Source: Sclerurus mexicanus
Taxonomy: Eukaryota; Chordata; Aves; Passeriformes; Furnariidae
Assembly (NCBI GenBank): GCA_013396755.1
Contig: VWZF01003843.1
Coordinates: 490,979-554,978 of the forward strand
Length of the DNA stretch: 64,000 nucleotides
Reading direction: 5' to 3'
The position numbers were made by a program, and so were the translations under genes. The notes beneath the pieces are model-generated. The model had not been told where the DNA came from. It was given only the letters and a program-made list of their open reading frames with translations, and did not search any database. This document shows, in pieces, positions 24,486 through 38,499 of the stretch. Every line of letters starts with the position of its first letter. Positions within the stretch are counted from its first letter, which is position 1.

Positions 24486-25191
24486 CTATTCCTTGGGAAC
24501 TGACAGTAGGTCAGATATCTTATCCCATAAAGTAAAATCCCTTTATGCGCAGTTACAAAAGGTCCCTTGATATCCTTACTTTGCTTCCAGCTTTTACAGA
24601 AACACTTGATGAACTTTTCTGTTTGTGACACTATATCTGTTAGGATAAGTTTCCTTTTGACTCCATTTTCTTATTTCTAATTTAGTTTGCCTCACCTCAT
24701 CTTGCCTAGTCCTCTGCGTGGCTGCATGAGGAAGAAGTAGTCTAATGTAATTTTTAGTGGTGGATGAATAGTCTTCTATTTTTAATCAGACAGTTTTCAT
24801 GTTTCATTTCAGAAGTGGGCTAATGCACCCTCTCGTAAATACATGAATTCCTCCTCTCTCATCCCTGTACGCACACACCTGCGTAAGTGTCAATTTAGGC
24901 AAGTCATGTGATCTGAAATTTCAAAAGATGTTAGATTATTTAAACTAGCCTATTCTTTGGAAATTGCAGGGCATTCGTTCTTTGGTACATTGATCACTAG
25001 TCACCTCCGAAAATTAGGCCAAAAGATGCCATTTTGAAATATAAGAGAGAATGGTAGTGCTTTGCTTCAAAATGGGCTTTGGGAGATGCTGAGCCTGTTG
25101 GGCTCCAATTGTTATTTCCACAATCACATGCATGTTTACACAATAAAAAGTAGTTTGGGGCAAAGCATATGAATGAGTGCAGGGACCTCTG

Positions 25192-25207
25192 CCTCCTGTA
25201 CAGGAGG
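25192..25207. repeat. 16-bp perfect palindrome
   Basis: CCTCCTGTACAGGAGG is self-complementary with no spacer. It could bind a dimeric factor or be chance; nothing nearby decides it. Confidence 0.85.
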
Positions 25208-28200
25208 TGGTTGGAAGGACACTTTAAACCACTTGTCACCTTGCATGCCCAAACCCTGGAATCTACAGCATGTGAATTGGTGACACACAACTTTGCCTCC
25301 TATGGCTGCACTGCAGGCAGAAGAAGCATTGCTTACAGGGTGGTGAAAACTTGAGGTTTTCATGAGACAGCTCATGATATGATTTTCAATCTTCCTGGAT
25401 GATTAAGCCTTTATTTTTCCAGTCCTCAGTAACCCATCTCTTTTCTGCTTTCCTTTCCTTGACATTATGCAGTTCAGCTCCTTTTGATCTTGAGTATAGT
25501 CATTTCTCAAGCTATTGTATGAGCTGCAAGTCTTTTATTCTTCCTAGGAGTATGTTGTAGCACATCATCTGCAGAGGACTCTATCTCTAGAGATATTCTG
25601 TAAACCTGTGTTGCTATGCATATGCACAATCCCTGCCTGAGAGCTGTGTGCCACCTCTTAGCCGCATGGCATGGTAGATAATAGGACTTTGCTTCACAAC
25701 CTGCGTGAGTGACAGAAGTTCAGCAGAATGAATTGTCTCTGCTTGTGTGAGCAATCTGACCATCCCAAATAGACTTGCAGTACCGTGACATCATATATTG
25801 TCTCCATCTCTGCCTCTCTTTCTCACCTAATCATCCGTAGAATGAGGACACACAATAGTGCATTTGAGTATCATTCGGGATCAGCAAACAAGTCACCTGT
25901 GAATTATACAGGTCAACAGAAATGGAGGTTAAGATTTGGTCCACATGCATTCTTCCAGTGTCATCAGAGATTACAGACAAAACAAACATAGGGATACTCC
26001 ATCAACATTTATTAAGTGTTATTAGAATTATTTTATTGTGGGGAGAATGAAAAGAGGAGGGATTATATCTCCAAATGAAAAGCTTATTTACTCTGATCCC
26101 AAGTCATCACTGAGGCCATTTTAATTGACATAAAACAACTTGTCTCAGTATAAAAATGCCACAGTGTGAAACTGTCAAGTCCTGGTGCTTAGCAGGCATA
26201 GGAAATGTTTGGCATCAGCGGCAAAATGAAAATTTATCCTTAGTAATTCTCCTAAAGCTTTGGAGTGAACCTCTGGAGTATGTGAACATGGACACATTCT
26301 CTTCTGGCTTTGCTTCAAGTTTATCCCTTCCCTGTCATTTTACCCTGCATGTTCTCCTACTCTTCTGAGTCACCTGCGTTACCCAGTTCCAGGCAGCAAG
26401 ATTCCTAATTTCAGGACTCTATTTACAAGTTGCAGTATGCCTGCACATCCATTTCCCACTAGCCCTTTTCCTAGGTGCTGCTCGTAGTCTATTTTCCAGA
26501 ATATTTTCCTTGTTTATGGGACATTCTTTTCTTTATTGTTAAGTTTTCTGCAAAGTATCGTCATGGGGTTGAACTGAGAATTATAGTTTAACTGGGGCTT
26601 ATAGCTTAGCTCAATGTTTTTTTATTTTGTTCAGCATATAAAATAAGGCAGAAAGTGTAATTCTGGGAAGAAAAGAAATTAGAAGCATCAACATATCAAA
26701 ATGACCCAAGCAATGGCTTATGGCCTTGGAAACAGTTTTTCCCCAACTGTGTCGTTTAGGCTAATAAATGATATTACCTCTCCCTACAAACCCTGCCATT
26801 TGAAGGGCTTATAGATGAGTGAGAGCTAGAAACAACTAAGAAGAACCAAAGATATTTTGTAGTAATGAAGGCATCCTAGCTGTAAATGCAACCTGCCGAG
26901 ACAGATAATTAGATTGTACACTAGCAAGATATAAAGCAGCTTTGAAAAAAGTGGTGGTGAGAATACAGAGAATGAAGACAGAGAAAAAATTTAATGTAAT
27001 CATCCAGACATAGTCACTAAAGCTAGAGAAAAGTCAGAACGGAAAATTGTTATTGGATATTTCAAGTTGGTGAGGGGAACACTTGGTGTTAACAAATACA
27101 GAAAAATATTAATAGCAGAGGAAAGTAAATTAAAGAAATTAAACTATGTAGCTCTGCCATCCACATCCTCATCAAAACAGAGATCATCCTGGATCTGCTT
27201 CTCACAACATCAAATTCTATTTTGTTAAGAAAATGAGTGAGTTAGTGTGGTAGGTTTGGCTTTTTCTTTTCTAATTTCTGTAAGAAAGTATCCATCATAT
27301 CGTATCCTGCAATAAACTATTACACATTTCACTTCATCTTAATGTGTATGATTTCACTGTTTACAGTGTGCTGTATTTGTTTTCAATGTTCTTGAGCATT
27401 TTCAGTACAGCTTTCAAGTGTGAAGAAAATAGACTCACTAGAAGCCTCTTAGCTTGAATCTACCATTCTAGATTTTCAAAGATGCTGGGATCCACTTTCT
27501 TTATTAAAGAAAATAAATAAAATTATTTTTATTAAATTCTAACACAGATAGACAGTGTTTCATTACAGAAATAGTTTATTGAAGGACTCTCAGGGAAGTT
27601 TGTTGAAACCATCACAGATGGGGGTTGTAAACTTACCTTTTATTTAGCCAAGAAATCTCTCATTTAAATTTCTACCCAAGCACAAGGAAGAAGCAGTCGA
27701 ACTAGTTTGAAATTAATTTTATTAATACCTTTAACTCTCCAACCCCTACACACATCTTTTAAAGCAATTTTTAGACTCGCTTAATACAAACATATTGAGA
27801 GATTTGTCATAAATACTCTACTGATTATTATTACTATGAACAATCTGTTCATTGCATTACTGGTATTTGAAATGGAAAGACCAATTAGACCTGTTAACCC
27901 ATCTTTTTGTTACTAAGTTGATTGGGAATTACTGAAGCGTAACAATTCTAAGTGGCTTTTCATGTGAATGCCAAGCTAAAATGGATATTCAGAAATGCAT
28001 TAAGCATTTTTACCTGGCTCTGCATTCTTCATTTAAAGATCTACATGTTAATTTGCAGAAGTGCTACATAAACATGGCTCAGGCTTCTGTGCATCCTCTT
28101 TGCAGTATTTTTACACATGTAAATGTTGAATAGTAAAATTGTAGGCCAAATGTTGTGCGTAAGTACTAGGAGTAGAGTTAACATGGATTAATACTTAGAG

Positions 28201-30221
28201 TGATACATCTGGCAGGTATTATAAGATTGACTCAAGGATTTGACTGCAACAGTCACAGGCAAAAATTGTTGTTGTTACTGTTATTATTCGAATGCATTTA
28301 ACAGAGGAATTTTTTAAACGATCACAACAACATTTCTTGATCTAAGCTGTATTTTAGAAAATGGCTTACCTAAGCACATAGGTGTTCTGAAAATGGCAGT
28401 CGGTGACAGATAACGATGAGAATTACCCCTGGGAATGGTTAAGAGGTGAGCAGCAAACAGGACACATAGAAAAGAGTATGTTTCTTTGACTTTATGATGT
28501 AACCCAGCCAATAGGGAGTGGATACTGTTAGAAATTCTTTCATAAAGAAAAGTACAGAGATGGCTGAAAAATTATAACAAAATACTCCTTTGGAATTTGG
28601 TGCTCTTTGGAGACCAAATCACACCTTCGAGATGGCTGGAATCAGGTGCCTGGAAACATTGCTGCTTCAGAGCCTTGCGACTCCCCGGCCTGAGCTTCCT
28701 AGGTGTGAGGTTGGGAGACAAATTGCTAGAAGGTCTGACCCACTGCTTATGGTATCAATTTACTTTTCATTGAGACTCACTAAAATGCATAATCTTATTC
28801 TGAATCAAAATAAAAACCACATTTCCCTAATAAAATCTGTCAGTCATTTGGAATTATGTATGCCTGTGCAATTCTGCTTTTGTGGTTCCTTTAAAAAATG
28901 AAATTATACAGAAACATAAGATGACTTGCGTAGCCTCCCTCAGTAACTCGCTGCTCATGCTTCTCTGTGCCATGCTGGGAAAGGCGATGTGGTGGTACTC
29001 AATATCAGACACATTGGCAGCTGCTGAAGCCCAGTTCAGCAACACATTTACCTGCTACTTTAAGGAAGTTCAGAGACAATTTGCCATTGTTGCTACTATG
29101 CTTTTCTTCCCTTCCTGGAGCATAAAACAGATTTCCTTGATCCTTGGATTATTCAGAACTGATTTGCCAAAGAGATCTTTACCTCTGTGTGGAAAGAGCC
29201 AGTCCCCTTGCTTCAGGAGAGATAAATAAAAAGAACATCAAGTACTAAGCTAAGTCACTGAACCAGGAGTTACAGAAATAAATTGATTTCCTTCTCTTGT
29301 ACTCCTTAAGGACCTGGCAGTTTCCTATGTAGGCATACAGACCCTCTCAAAGGAAAATGAGTTTAATACTGACCACTTAGCTTTCACAAAGACTTTCTGC
29401 TGGTTTCAGGAAGGAAATAGGAAAATACATTCAAAATACAGGAAAAGCCGGGGAAAATACATTCTTCTCTCAGTGTCATCCCAGGACACAAACTTTAGGG
29501 ACCATTTAGGCTTCCAGGATGCCCTGAATGCTGAAGACCTCAGTCTCCATGAAGGCAAAATGGAAATCGATATGTTGAGTCTGGAATCCTTATAGTTAAT
29601 ACCTTGCCAAGAGGCTCAGGAATTCCTGGAGTCGGACTGTGACATATTAATCAACTTACTGCTCTTAGCAGCCTCAGACAGTGAAAAGGAGGACAGCAAG
29701 AAGATTATCCCAGACCTAGAACAATGAAGGTATTCCAAGTTAAAATGAAAACATTACATTACTCAGAAGTATTAATTGGTAGCTACTTCAGCATAGTGTA
29801 TGTGAACAGGAACAGCTAATTCTTAATGTTTACAACCAAAAGAAAAGCATGTTTACTCATTTTAAAGGCAAAAACATCTCCTCCATCTCTTGACTTCAAT
29901 TTCACACAGACAGCTATGCCACTGGAACCACAGTCTGGCTCCTGTGCCTGTGCCAAGCCTCTAAGTCTTTGTGTTGCTCTGTGCTGCCATTCCCTGAGTA
30001 TCTGCTCCTGCTTGCATTTTCTGGGAGTGAAATGAGGGGAGACTTTCTAGCAAACTGTGCTGGAGCTGACTGCCATCTGGGGCTGGGTTTGGTAAGGAAA
30101 GGTGTAGACAGCTTGGAGCAGCAACCAACTCAGTCTCTCCAGTTAAATCTGCCTGAAAGCCTCAGCTGAAAACTTTCTGGTCCCCATATAGCTACAAGTA
30201 TAACTGCATTCCAGTCTGTCT

Positions 30222-30320
30222 GTGTTTTTGGTTTGGGTTTTGTTTTTCTTTTTCCTGACAGGAACATGTCCATAAACAAGTTTTTGGTTTGGTTGTTTTT
30301 GTTTTTTGGGGTTTTCTTTG
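30222..30320 (+). repeat. T/G-rich low-complexity pair
   Basis: Two GGTTTGG/TTTTT runs (30222-30251 and 30281-30313) with a short ordinary spacer. The same texture recurs elsewhere in the window. Confidence 0.8.
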
Positions 30321-33300
30321 CTTATTTCAGGTACCCAGAAAGTAATAAAAAAAAATCCCAAATAAAAAACATTTTATATGCAAAATCCCTGAGAAACTCC
30401 TAGTACTCTTCATATATATGTGAAGACTGCACAAACAGATTTTTAGATATATTTACATGCACATACATAACACAGAACTATCATGACATGAAATACCCTT
30501 TTCTGAGGGAACAAAATCAGTCTGGCCAAGAGATTCTTAGAGAAATCTGCGATTCAGCGAAGTTTCTGAGATGTGTTGGATACAAATTTGTAAAGCGGAT
30601 GTTTTTTTAATAACGTAAAGGTCTGCTCATGACCAGAGAAGATGTTTTAGGAGAGTAGTCTGGTGAAATTTTACACAGTTGCTTTGCAATAATATAAGAA
30701 GAGAAAGCAAATTCAGCCTTAATCTTAGCAGTAATAGAGCTACTTTTTGTGACAAACACGTTTTGTGATAGGTCTTTTCATAAGCTATGAAGTTTAGAAT
30801 TTAGAACATGAGCCGATCTACAAACTTTAGGAGAGAGGAAAAAACTCCCAAATGCAACTAATAAGGTCTGCTAAAACATGCTGCAAGTCAAAACTATGTA
30901 TTTCATCTAGAACTGAATTCCAACCTTACAGTAAGTGCGTAAAATATTTTTTTGGATTCAGGCCAACATTTTCATGTCTTTTGTGTAAATAAGACATCTC
31001 TATGGCAAGTTTGAAGTCAGACAGCTCTATACAAAATGCCAGCAGCATTAATTAAGCATATACTTTTCGAACCCCTCAGAATTCTGTGCCTATTAATCAC
31101 ATGTCAGAATGGTTCCTGTTTTGTTGGGGATTCACCAGAGCAGTCTTGTTCCCCACTTTTACTTTGGCTGTAAAGACAAATATTTAAAAGTTGTTAGTGG
31201 AGCTGAAGAAGAGCACAAGTCACTGAATAGGATGATAATTTATTACTCTTTAACAGGCCTGGTTTTCTGCCTCATCAGGGTAAAGCACACTGCGTTTAAG
31301 TCATTCATGGCATGTATAGATGCTGAACTGATTACTTGCTGTGACTCACCTGACGTTTGAGTTACTTGCAAGTTTGCGAGTGTAGGTGTGGAAGTGAACA
31401 TATATTTAAAACAGACATAGAGCGTAAATACTGATTCTCACTGGGTGTAAGGTTGTTTCATCTAGTCACATCATTTGCAAGACACTTTAATTACTGTTGT
31501 TTCCAAGCTTAGAATTTTCCCTCCAGTAATATTTGCAACATTTTTTTCTCTGAACATATATAAAATCACAGTAATGTATTGAATTGCCTACCATTTTAAA
31601 ACATGCTATTTTATAATGATTAATTAAAAAAAAAACATTATTATTTCACCTCTTGAAAATCCTGGGTCTCTTAATTTACCAATTATCTGTGATTCTTAGT
31701 CCCTTCACCAACATGTATATTATTTGGACTCAGATTTTTGTACGCAGTAGGTTAGCTATAAAAGCACTATGGTATGCTCAGCCATCTTGGCATTGTCATT
31801 TGAGGTTTTTTAATTAAAAGTCTGCCTTGGAGTATGTCAAGTGCTCCTGTATTTTTGCCATTCTTCTTATCTCTATGGCAACAAAAATATTTCAACATTT
31901 ACATGGGCATCATATTCTTTGCTAATGTACTATCTGAACTGTTTGTATGCTGAGAAGGGGAACAGCAGAGATTGGCTTCTGCAGGCTGGGATGCAGGAGT
32001 TGTCAAGACAACCAAGAGGCCTAAGGATGTCCTTACTAGTAGCATTAAATTGAAGCTTTAAATTAATTCACCCTCATGTGTTTTTGTAGCTTATGCTGTT
32101 AATTGAAATAATAGGAATGACCTTCCCTGTACATTCAGAGCACCTGTCCTATTAAAATTGCATGTGCTATTTACTTAAGTACACTCATCTATCAGACAAA
32201 TCTAGCGTGAAATAGGGGAAAATGGAAGACACTTATATTGTACTGCTATGTATTGACTTGTAGTAATAGGAGAAGCAAGCTTTTCTTGTGTCAAGCTTGA
32301 GATAGTTGTAATGAACATTTTATTCTGAAACTTCATTTATTTCTGTTTCCCACTCAAGAGCCTTAAGTTTGCATAACTACAGACACTACAATTTATTCTA
32401 CAGTGCAGAATGCAATTGAAATGAATAGTTAAATATTTTTTTGTGGCTGTAGTATATTTGAAGAAGCCAACAATCATGTTTTTGTGTATGCAAGAGATGG
32501 ATTTTTCCTTTGCAGCAGAAAAAAAATCATAACAGTAGGAAACTGTTACTTTTTGTTCAAATCATAATCTTGCACTCACTTAATTTGTGAAGCTACTTTT
32601 AATCTCTTTTTGAAAATAATTTTATAGAGGAGATGGCTGAACTTTCTGTGCCCAGTCTTTTGGATTCTCACAGCCAAGTGTATAGCCTCGTGGGAGGAAA
32701 AAGATTAGATTATTATATGTATATTTCACTTATCAAAAGAAATCATGCTCTTTTGATGAAATTCATGAGTTTCATTTTGATAGTCATGTATGTCAAATAA
32801 TTATTTTTATACTGGGCGATGGTGGGCAAGGAGGCACAAGTTCTTAAAGAACTGAAAGGATTTCAACCTCCTCTGCAACTGGTTTAAAACACAAGTTCCT
32901 ATCCTGTGTCCTGGAACACTTTTTATCTCATAAAGAGGGAAATGCACTTCTTGTTGCCATTGCTTTTATGCTGTTAGGAAGATTATAAAGCTATAGGAAA
33001 TTCAGAAATGTATTTCTCAGTCCTATATTCATTGATGTACAAACCCATATAATTATACTGAAGTACACCAGCTGAGAATCTAACCAGTAAGTTAATGAAT
33101 CCTTGAACCATCTTAGTTGAGCAAAAAACTATTAATCTTTCTTCACAGACTAGGAAACAGAGAGGATTGGTTTATGCATTAATTCAGTATTACTAAGAGT
33201 GCTGATGGTGATTTGATCTCCCTACATGTGAGAAAACAGAAGTTTCTTCGGGACTCCTTGCTGCAATGACTAGAGAATGTCTGTGAGGAGCCGTGACTCA

Positions 33301-34054
33301 CCTGGCACAGTTGTACTTCACTGCATGCAGAAACTCAAGTGTAAGCCACTAACAGAGCAGTACTAAAACTGGTAAAAACACTTGTACAGTGTAAACACGA
33401 ATACCACAGCATAACTGGAAGTACTGTAAATTCTCTCTTGTCTTGGTGAAGGGACAGATTATTGGGAAAGGGCAGGAGGCAGACAGGCACACTCTCTTGT
33501 TCCCCTGGCTGCTGTTAATCTCTCCAAGACCTGTACCATCTCTGTGGCATTTGGCAGGGATGCAGCAGTCTTCACATCAATGCTGTGGCTCCAACCAGTT
33601 TACTCTATGCATGTTAATGTTCACTCCCACTGGTATTTGAAACATCTGTGAGTGCTCAGCACATCTGAAAATCAGGCCATTTAATTCTACATACTTTAAA
33701 TATAGATTAAGGGTCTTAAATTTAGGTAAGAAGGTTTGAATGTTTTGGATCAAACCGCTCCATCAGCCTGCAATCAACAGTGCTATATAGAGATGATATT
33801 GCAAAATAAGGTCAGATTTTTTTATAAATAAACCCATTAAATAGCATCAGCATTCAGCTAACTTTAAAATACAGTTCTTAGAGCATAGCTATATATAAAA
33901 TGTTTTATTAAATTTAAACTGGCAAATCCATGTCTTGCAGCAATACGTCTAGATCTAAAAGAAAAGCATAACTCTTCTTACCACATGCAGATTAAAAATA
34001 CCCATTTGTCCCTATCACAGCCTCTGTCTATGCACTAAATTACTGTTGGTAATA

Positions 34055-34275
34055 CCATAGCCATCTTACTTTGCCAAGGTGTGTAATTGAAGGCATAGGG
34101 TTGAGGACCAGAACAGCTTGCCATGGTTTCTCTGTTTTCAGCACCCCTGGATATTTCAGTGATACTCACAATCTCCTTCCACAGTGTCTCTCTTGGTGTA
34201 TTGCAAGGAGCTGGGAGGCTGCTCCTTTGTTGTTGTGTCATATGCTTGTGCTGAACAGTAATGCTACCAGCATAT
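34055..34275. repeat. Copy A of an unidentified diverged direct repeat
   Basis: Matches copy B about 1,300 bases downstream. The best ungapped block is 34128-34178 against 35424-35474, with 41 of 51 bases identical by my count. Flanking matches include CAGCTTGCCA, TTGCAAGGAG, GAGGCTG and CTGAxCAGTA. I do not recognise the family. In the aligned block the differences fall mostly at the first position of the best shared minus-strand frame, so there is no sign of coding constraint. Confidence 0.75.
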
Positions 34276-35364
34276 GAGGATATTTTGGTCAAATGAAAAT
34301 CACCCACCTAATTTCTGGATTACCTAGAAAGGGATCTGTGCTCCACTACACCAGTCAAAGGGCTGCAGGGATCAGCACGAATGACTTGAACCCACAATGT
34401 CACTTTTGCTCTCTTTTGGAAATTAAAGGGATCTTAAATCAGGATAAAAGTGAGTTTTAAAATTGATGGAAAGGGGAGGTTATGCTACAATGGCACTGAG
34501 ACTAGTACAAACTGGACCATTCTCACTATTCTTCTCTGAAAGAAAAAGGCAGTGGCATAGAGGCAGAACAATCACATAGCACCTCTAGGATTGGCATCAT
34601 ACTGGTGAGAGTCACAGAATTTGTAAGAGACCGTGATGGATTCCATCCCACATCCTTCTCAATCTCTCATTCAAGAGATACAGGCTGATAGCAGGAGAGC
34701 CTCACTAGTGGTGACCCCTAACCACAGTATTCTTAAAGGTAAAAAATGTCTCACTGAATTCCATGAGAAATTATCTGTGTGTCTTCTGGGGGCACTAGAC
34801 TTTCCAGCCATTTCAGTAGTACAGTTGAGCCTGATAGGGACCAAAAGTCAAGCACAGAAGAGAAAATGGTCTATCACAGCACACCAGGCATTTCTGGTGG
34901 CATTTGAATGATCAGATCTGCAAAGTCATGTGTAAGTCCCTTACATCAAGGAGAAGAATGAACTGGTCTGAATTAAATTCCTGAGGCGTCTGGATTTATT
35001 TTCACATTTTGGACCTATATCCATATTGCCTGCAGGTGGAACTTGCCTATGCAACAGTCAGCACAAGCATTTCACTATGGAATATAAATCTACATCTATG
35101 GATTTAAATTAGCACAGCTTAACTGGACCTTGGTCATCTGTCAAAATAAGATACAGTGTTATTTTTGCCATTTGACCTCAAATATAGTGTGTCCTTAAAG
35201 AGTTTTCTAGCACCTCCAGTAACTTCTTAGTGGTCAGTCTTGAAATGTCAGTACAGATAAACAATACATGGACCATTACATGATATCCAAGTATTTAAAT
35301 CCTGTAGCCAGTATATATAAGCTCCTTTTTCCTCCTATCTTCCCTTCCCATAGTTTTGCTCCAT
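34276..35364. other. Spacer between the two repeat copies
   Basis: No gene is recognised. The word TCACAGAATTTGTAAGAGACC near 34611 recalls a decayed CR1 3' end on the minus strand, but the following sequence does not continue the match. A plus-strand frame of 92 codons (34633-34911) overlaps this and has no recognisable domain. Confidence 0.45.
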
Positions 35365-35615
35365 CTTTTTAGGGCCTGGATATGCACAACAGAGTTCCCT
35401 TATTAAAGCAGCTTGCCAATGTTTTCTCTGTCTTCAGCACTGTGGGGTATTTCATTGACACTCAGGATCTCCTTCGATATTCTCTCTCTGTCTCTCTTGA
35501 CATTTTTGCAAGGAGGGAGAAAGAGGCTGGGGGAAGGTGCACATAATGCTTCCACTGCTGAGCAGTATGAATTATATCTGCTGGAGTAATAGTGTGAAGT
35601 GGCAGGGATCCGTTT
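35365..35615. repeat. Copy B of the unidentified diverged direct repeat
   Basis: Same orientation as copy A. It shares AGCAGCTTGCCA, TTCTCTGT and TTCAGCAC words, a GTATTTCA-TGACACTCA stretch and ATCTCCTTCG, then diverges with small insertions. Homology may extend to GCAGGGATC at about 35602, which has a counterpart near 34364 if a gap of about 66 bases is allowed. Confidence 0.72.
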
Positions 35616-36007
35616 TGATGAATCTCATGCTGATTTGTAGCCCCAATTCTAGCTGTAGGTAACACTGAACACCTGTTTGGAGTACTAGAGAGATGGAATA
35701 AAGCTCTGTACAGTAAATATGCTGTGTACTGTAGCTGTTTGTTTATTATCACACAGTAATTAATTTGCAATTATATTTCTAAACATACCAGAAGAGAAGT
35801 GCACTATAATTCCTACCACCCAGAAAGAGGCTCAGCAGTGACACTTGTTAGACTCTGAGCTAGCTGATTCTCTCTTTTCTCATCACTGATAGCTTTTTTC
35901 TTTTGTCTCAGCACAAAACAGAAGGTTATAAAAGAGACTTTTGTAAAGATTCATGCCTGGACAGTAATGGGTCTGTGCTACTCTAGAATGGTATGTCTTA
36001 AAAACAA

Positions 36008-36064
36008 ACACACACACACACANNNNNNNNNNNNNNNNNNNNNNNNNNNNNNNNNNNNNNNNNN

Positions 36065-36094
<30 letters not shown>
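36008..36094 (+). repeat. (AC)n microsatellite interrupted by an assembly gap
   Basis: AC repeats at 36008-36022 and 36065-36094 flank 42 unknown bases (36023-36064). The true repeat length is unknown. Minus-strand frames crossing it contain undetermined residues and are artefacts of the repeat. Confidence 0.97.
36023..36064. other. Assembly gap (42 N)
   Basis: A run of N within the AC repeat, most likely a collapsed or unresolved microsatellite. The exact length need not reflect the real gap. Confidence 0.99.
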
Positions 36095-36099
<5 letters not shown>

Positions 36100-38499
36100 A
36101 GGTGTGAAGATCTGTCTGATTTTATCTCTATCATCCCTTGCCATACTATACCATTCACAGTGTTCCACCACAGGTGAGTTTGTGAGCCCCATTCTTCACT
36201 TCCTACTTGTGAAATCTTTGTCTTTTCATCCAGATGCCTTCTTTGCTTTTTTAGACCATTCAGAAACATCTGCTTAAGAGATTTCTCTTTATCATTCATC
36301 ATTCTACCTGCTTCTGACTCTGGTGATATCTCCTATGAAAACCAGGTTCCTGCCCTCAGTCTTTAAAATCCTCATAAGCCCATTATTCTGTTTCCATTGT
36401 AACTGTCCCATGGTTACACAAAAATAAGCGTTTTCTACCATGCACATTGAGGTTTGTCTTGTAGCTGAGAATATTGATCTTAAAATGGTAGAGACTGACT
36501 TGTTTTATACAAATTTATGATCAACTGTAAAGATGTAGAGTATATAAACAAAAATACTTTGACAGCAAAATAAGAAATAAATCAATATGCTTCAGAGGGA
36601 GTGCTAACTTAATTTGCAATTATGTCAAGTAAGGAAGAAAAAAAAAGAAAAATCCTGGCTTCCTCTGAAAATCTTCCCAAATACGACATTTCTTTGACAT
36701 TTTCAGATATACTGAAAAGTTACACCTGAGGAATTCATTTCCATTGCTTTCACTTGGTGTCCTACGGTGACTGATATAAATATTTTATTAGGCAAAACTG
36801 CAGGTTTCTGAAGATTATATGTCTTATCAAGTTGACCCTTATAATTATGTTGTCTTCTGTAACTGTAGGATCTCTTTTAAATTTACAGTCTTTTTGTAAA
36901 TATTGAACCATAAAAAATTATACAATCACAAGCAAAAGCTGGCTGTGACTAAAAAAAGGTGTAAACAGGTCTCCTCTTCTTGCTCAGGAAGATTCCCATT
37001 CTGCTTGTTGCTGCAGAGACAATGCCTTAATTATAAGTTAGTAACTGGCCATGGTGCAGCTTACTCTCAGCTTGTAAAAAATTGTTTTTTCCAGACTGTT
37101 TTTCTTTGGTTCTTTTTTAAAGTAAACACTGTGGATGCATTTTTTTCTCCTTTCCTGGAAAATGAGATTTAATTGGGAAATGTTTCAGTTACTTACTTTT
37201 ATGCACAATGAACTCAATGATAGCTTGCAGTCCTGTCAAATTGAGATGGAGATTGAAAGTACAGAGGAAAATGTTCATAAGTTTTTATCTGATACAGGAA
37301 TGTTTTATACTTTTTTTTTCTGGAGATTAATTTTCCTGTACAGAATTCTATAGCCTTCTGTAGCAGTTACAAAAATATTGCTTCCATTATTCACTGCCTC
37401 TGCTTTCTGCAATTATTTACTTAGGGAAGACTTTGACTGTTCTTTTCTGGGCAGCAGCAGAAACCATGCACTCTCCTGTGAAAGAAGAGGTTGTGAGGCC
37501 CTGTACCAATATATACATGTCTTTGGACCATCAGCTTGTTGCCCCAATGTATTCCAGTGCATCAGTTCCTAGAGAAAGAGATGAACTAAATATTGCCCCA
37601 GCTACTTAATGCAGATGGGGGTTTTGGCTAACGTTCATCCATTTAAATTTAGCACTCAGCTGATTTACCTTATTTAAGTCAATGTTCCTTTTTAAACAGT
37701 GAAGAAAAATGTACAGCTTCAGAAAGTTATTCCGGTCTTAAATTAACTGAATCATCCCTTTGAAGCATCTTCCTCCTCCCCAGCCCCATATACTACAGAA
37801 ACAGCTACAACCCTAATTAAGACACCTTAACTCAATGTCTGCATTCATTTGGGATAGACCTTTGCCCATTTATCAGTGTGTGCTGTTTTGTGTCTTCCAT
37901 GTTGTGGTGGGTCTTGTTCCAGGCAATGCAGGAGGAAGCAGATTATTTCCAGAGGTCTGCCTTTTCTGCTTCTGCAGACTGTTTCCTCTTCTTTCAGAGT
38001 TCCCTGGCAAGGTAAAATCTACCATTCCAAAAATAGCCACTAGGACAGAGGGCATCTATTTCTAAGTAATTTCCAAATTCTTCAAAATATAAAACATGGG
38101 AGAAGTCGAATTACATGACACAGAACATAGTTCCAGGACTTAAAATTAGTGAATATGAGCTACAAAATTACTACAATTTTTTATTTAAGACATAACTAAG
38201 AATTTTGAGAGGATATTTTATAAAAATTCTTATTGATGAACCAAAAACAGGCAAAAGATACAGGAGCTTGAATGGAAGTTAATGAAATAGAGAGTTGAAA
38301 GAAGAGGATACTACTGTTATATCTCTAGGTCTCTGTAAAGAGGAATTGAGATGCTTTTTGGATTTCTGCTTGAGTGACTGGCAAATTGAAAAGAGACGTG
38401 TGGCAGCAGATATGGCTTCAGTTTCTTGTCAGGCTTGGAAATATGTGGTACTCTTGCACTGACAGAGAGTCCCATTAGCTTGTGCATGTAAAAGAAAAG

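Larger units (their letters stand above)
24486..34054. other. Non-coding stretch, largely repeat-free
   Basis: No gene or mobile element is recognised in about 9.5 kb. A 16-bp palindrome lies at 25192-25207 and T/G-rich tracts lie at 30222-30320. Two plus-strand frames at 28590-28901 and 28882-29229 (103 and 115 codons) are the longest; neither has a recognisable domain, and they lie in different frames with only a short overlap. Confidence 0.5.
35616..38499. other. Non-coding stretch with CA repeat
   Basis: Apart from the gapped CA microsatellite nothing is recognised. Plus-strand frames at 36903-37172 and 37135-37353 are T-rich and carry no known domain. Confidence 0.5.

Noticed and set aside
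28590..29229. Two plus-strand frames of 103 and 115 codons as a possible gene
   Set aside because: Different frames, no recognised domain, no evident splice or promoter context; chance frames of this size are expected.
34608..34680. Decayed CR1 3' end on the minus strand
   Set aside because: Only the first 20 or so bases resemble a CR1 end and the match does not continue.
35883..36302. 139-codon minus-strand frame across the gap
   Set aside because: It contains undetermined residues and cysteine-valine repeats from the AC microsatellite.
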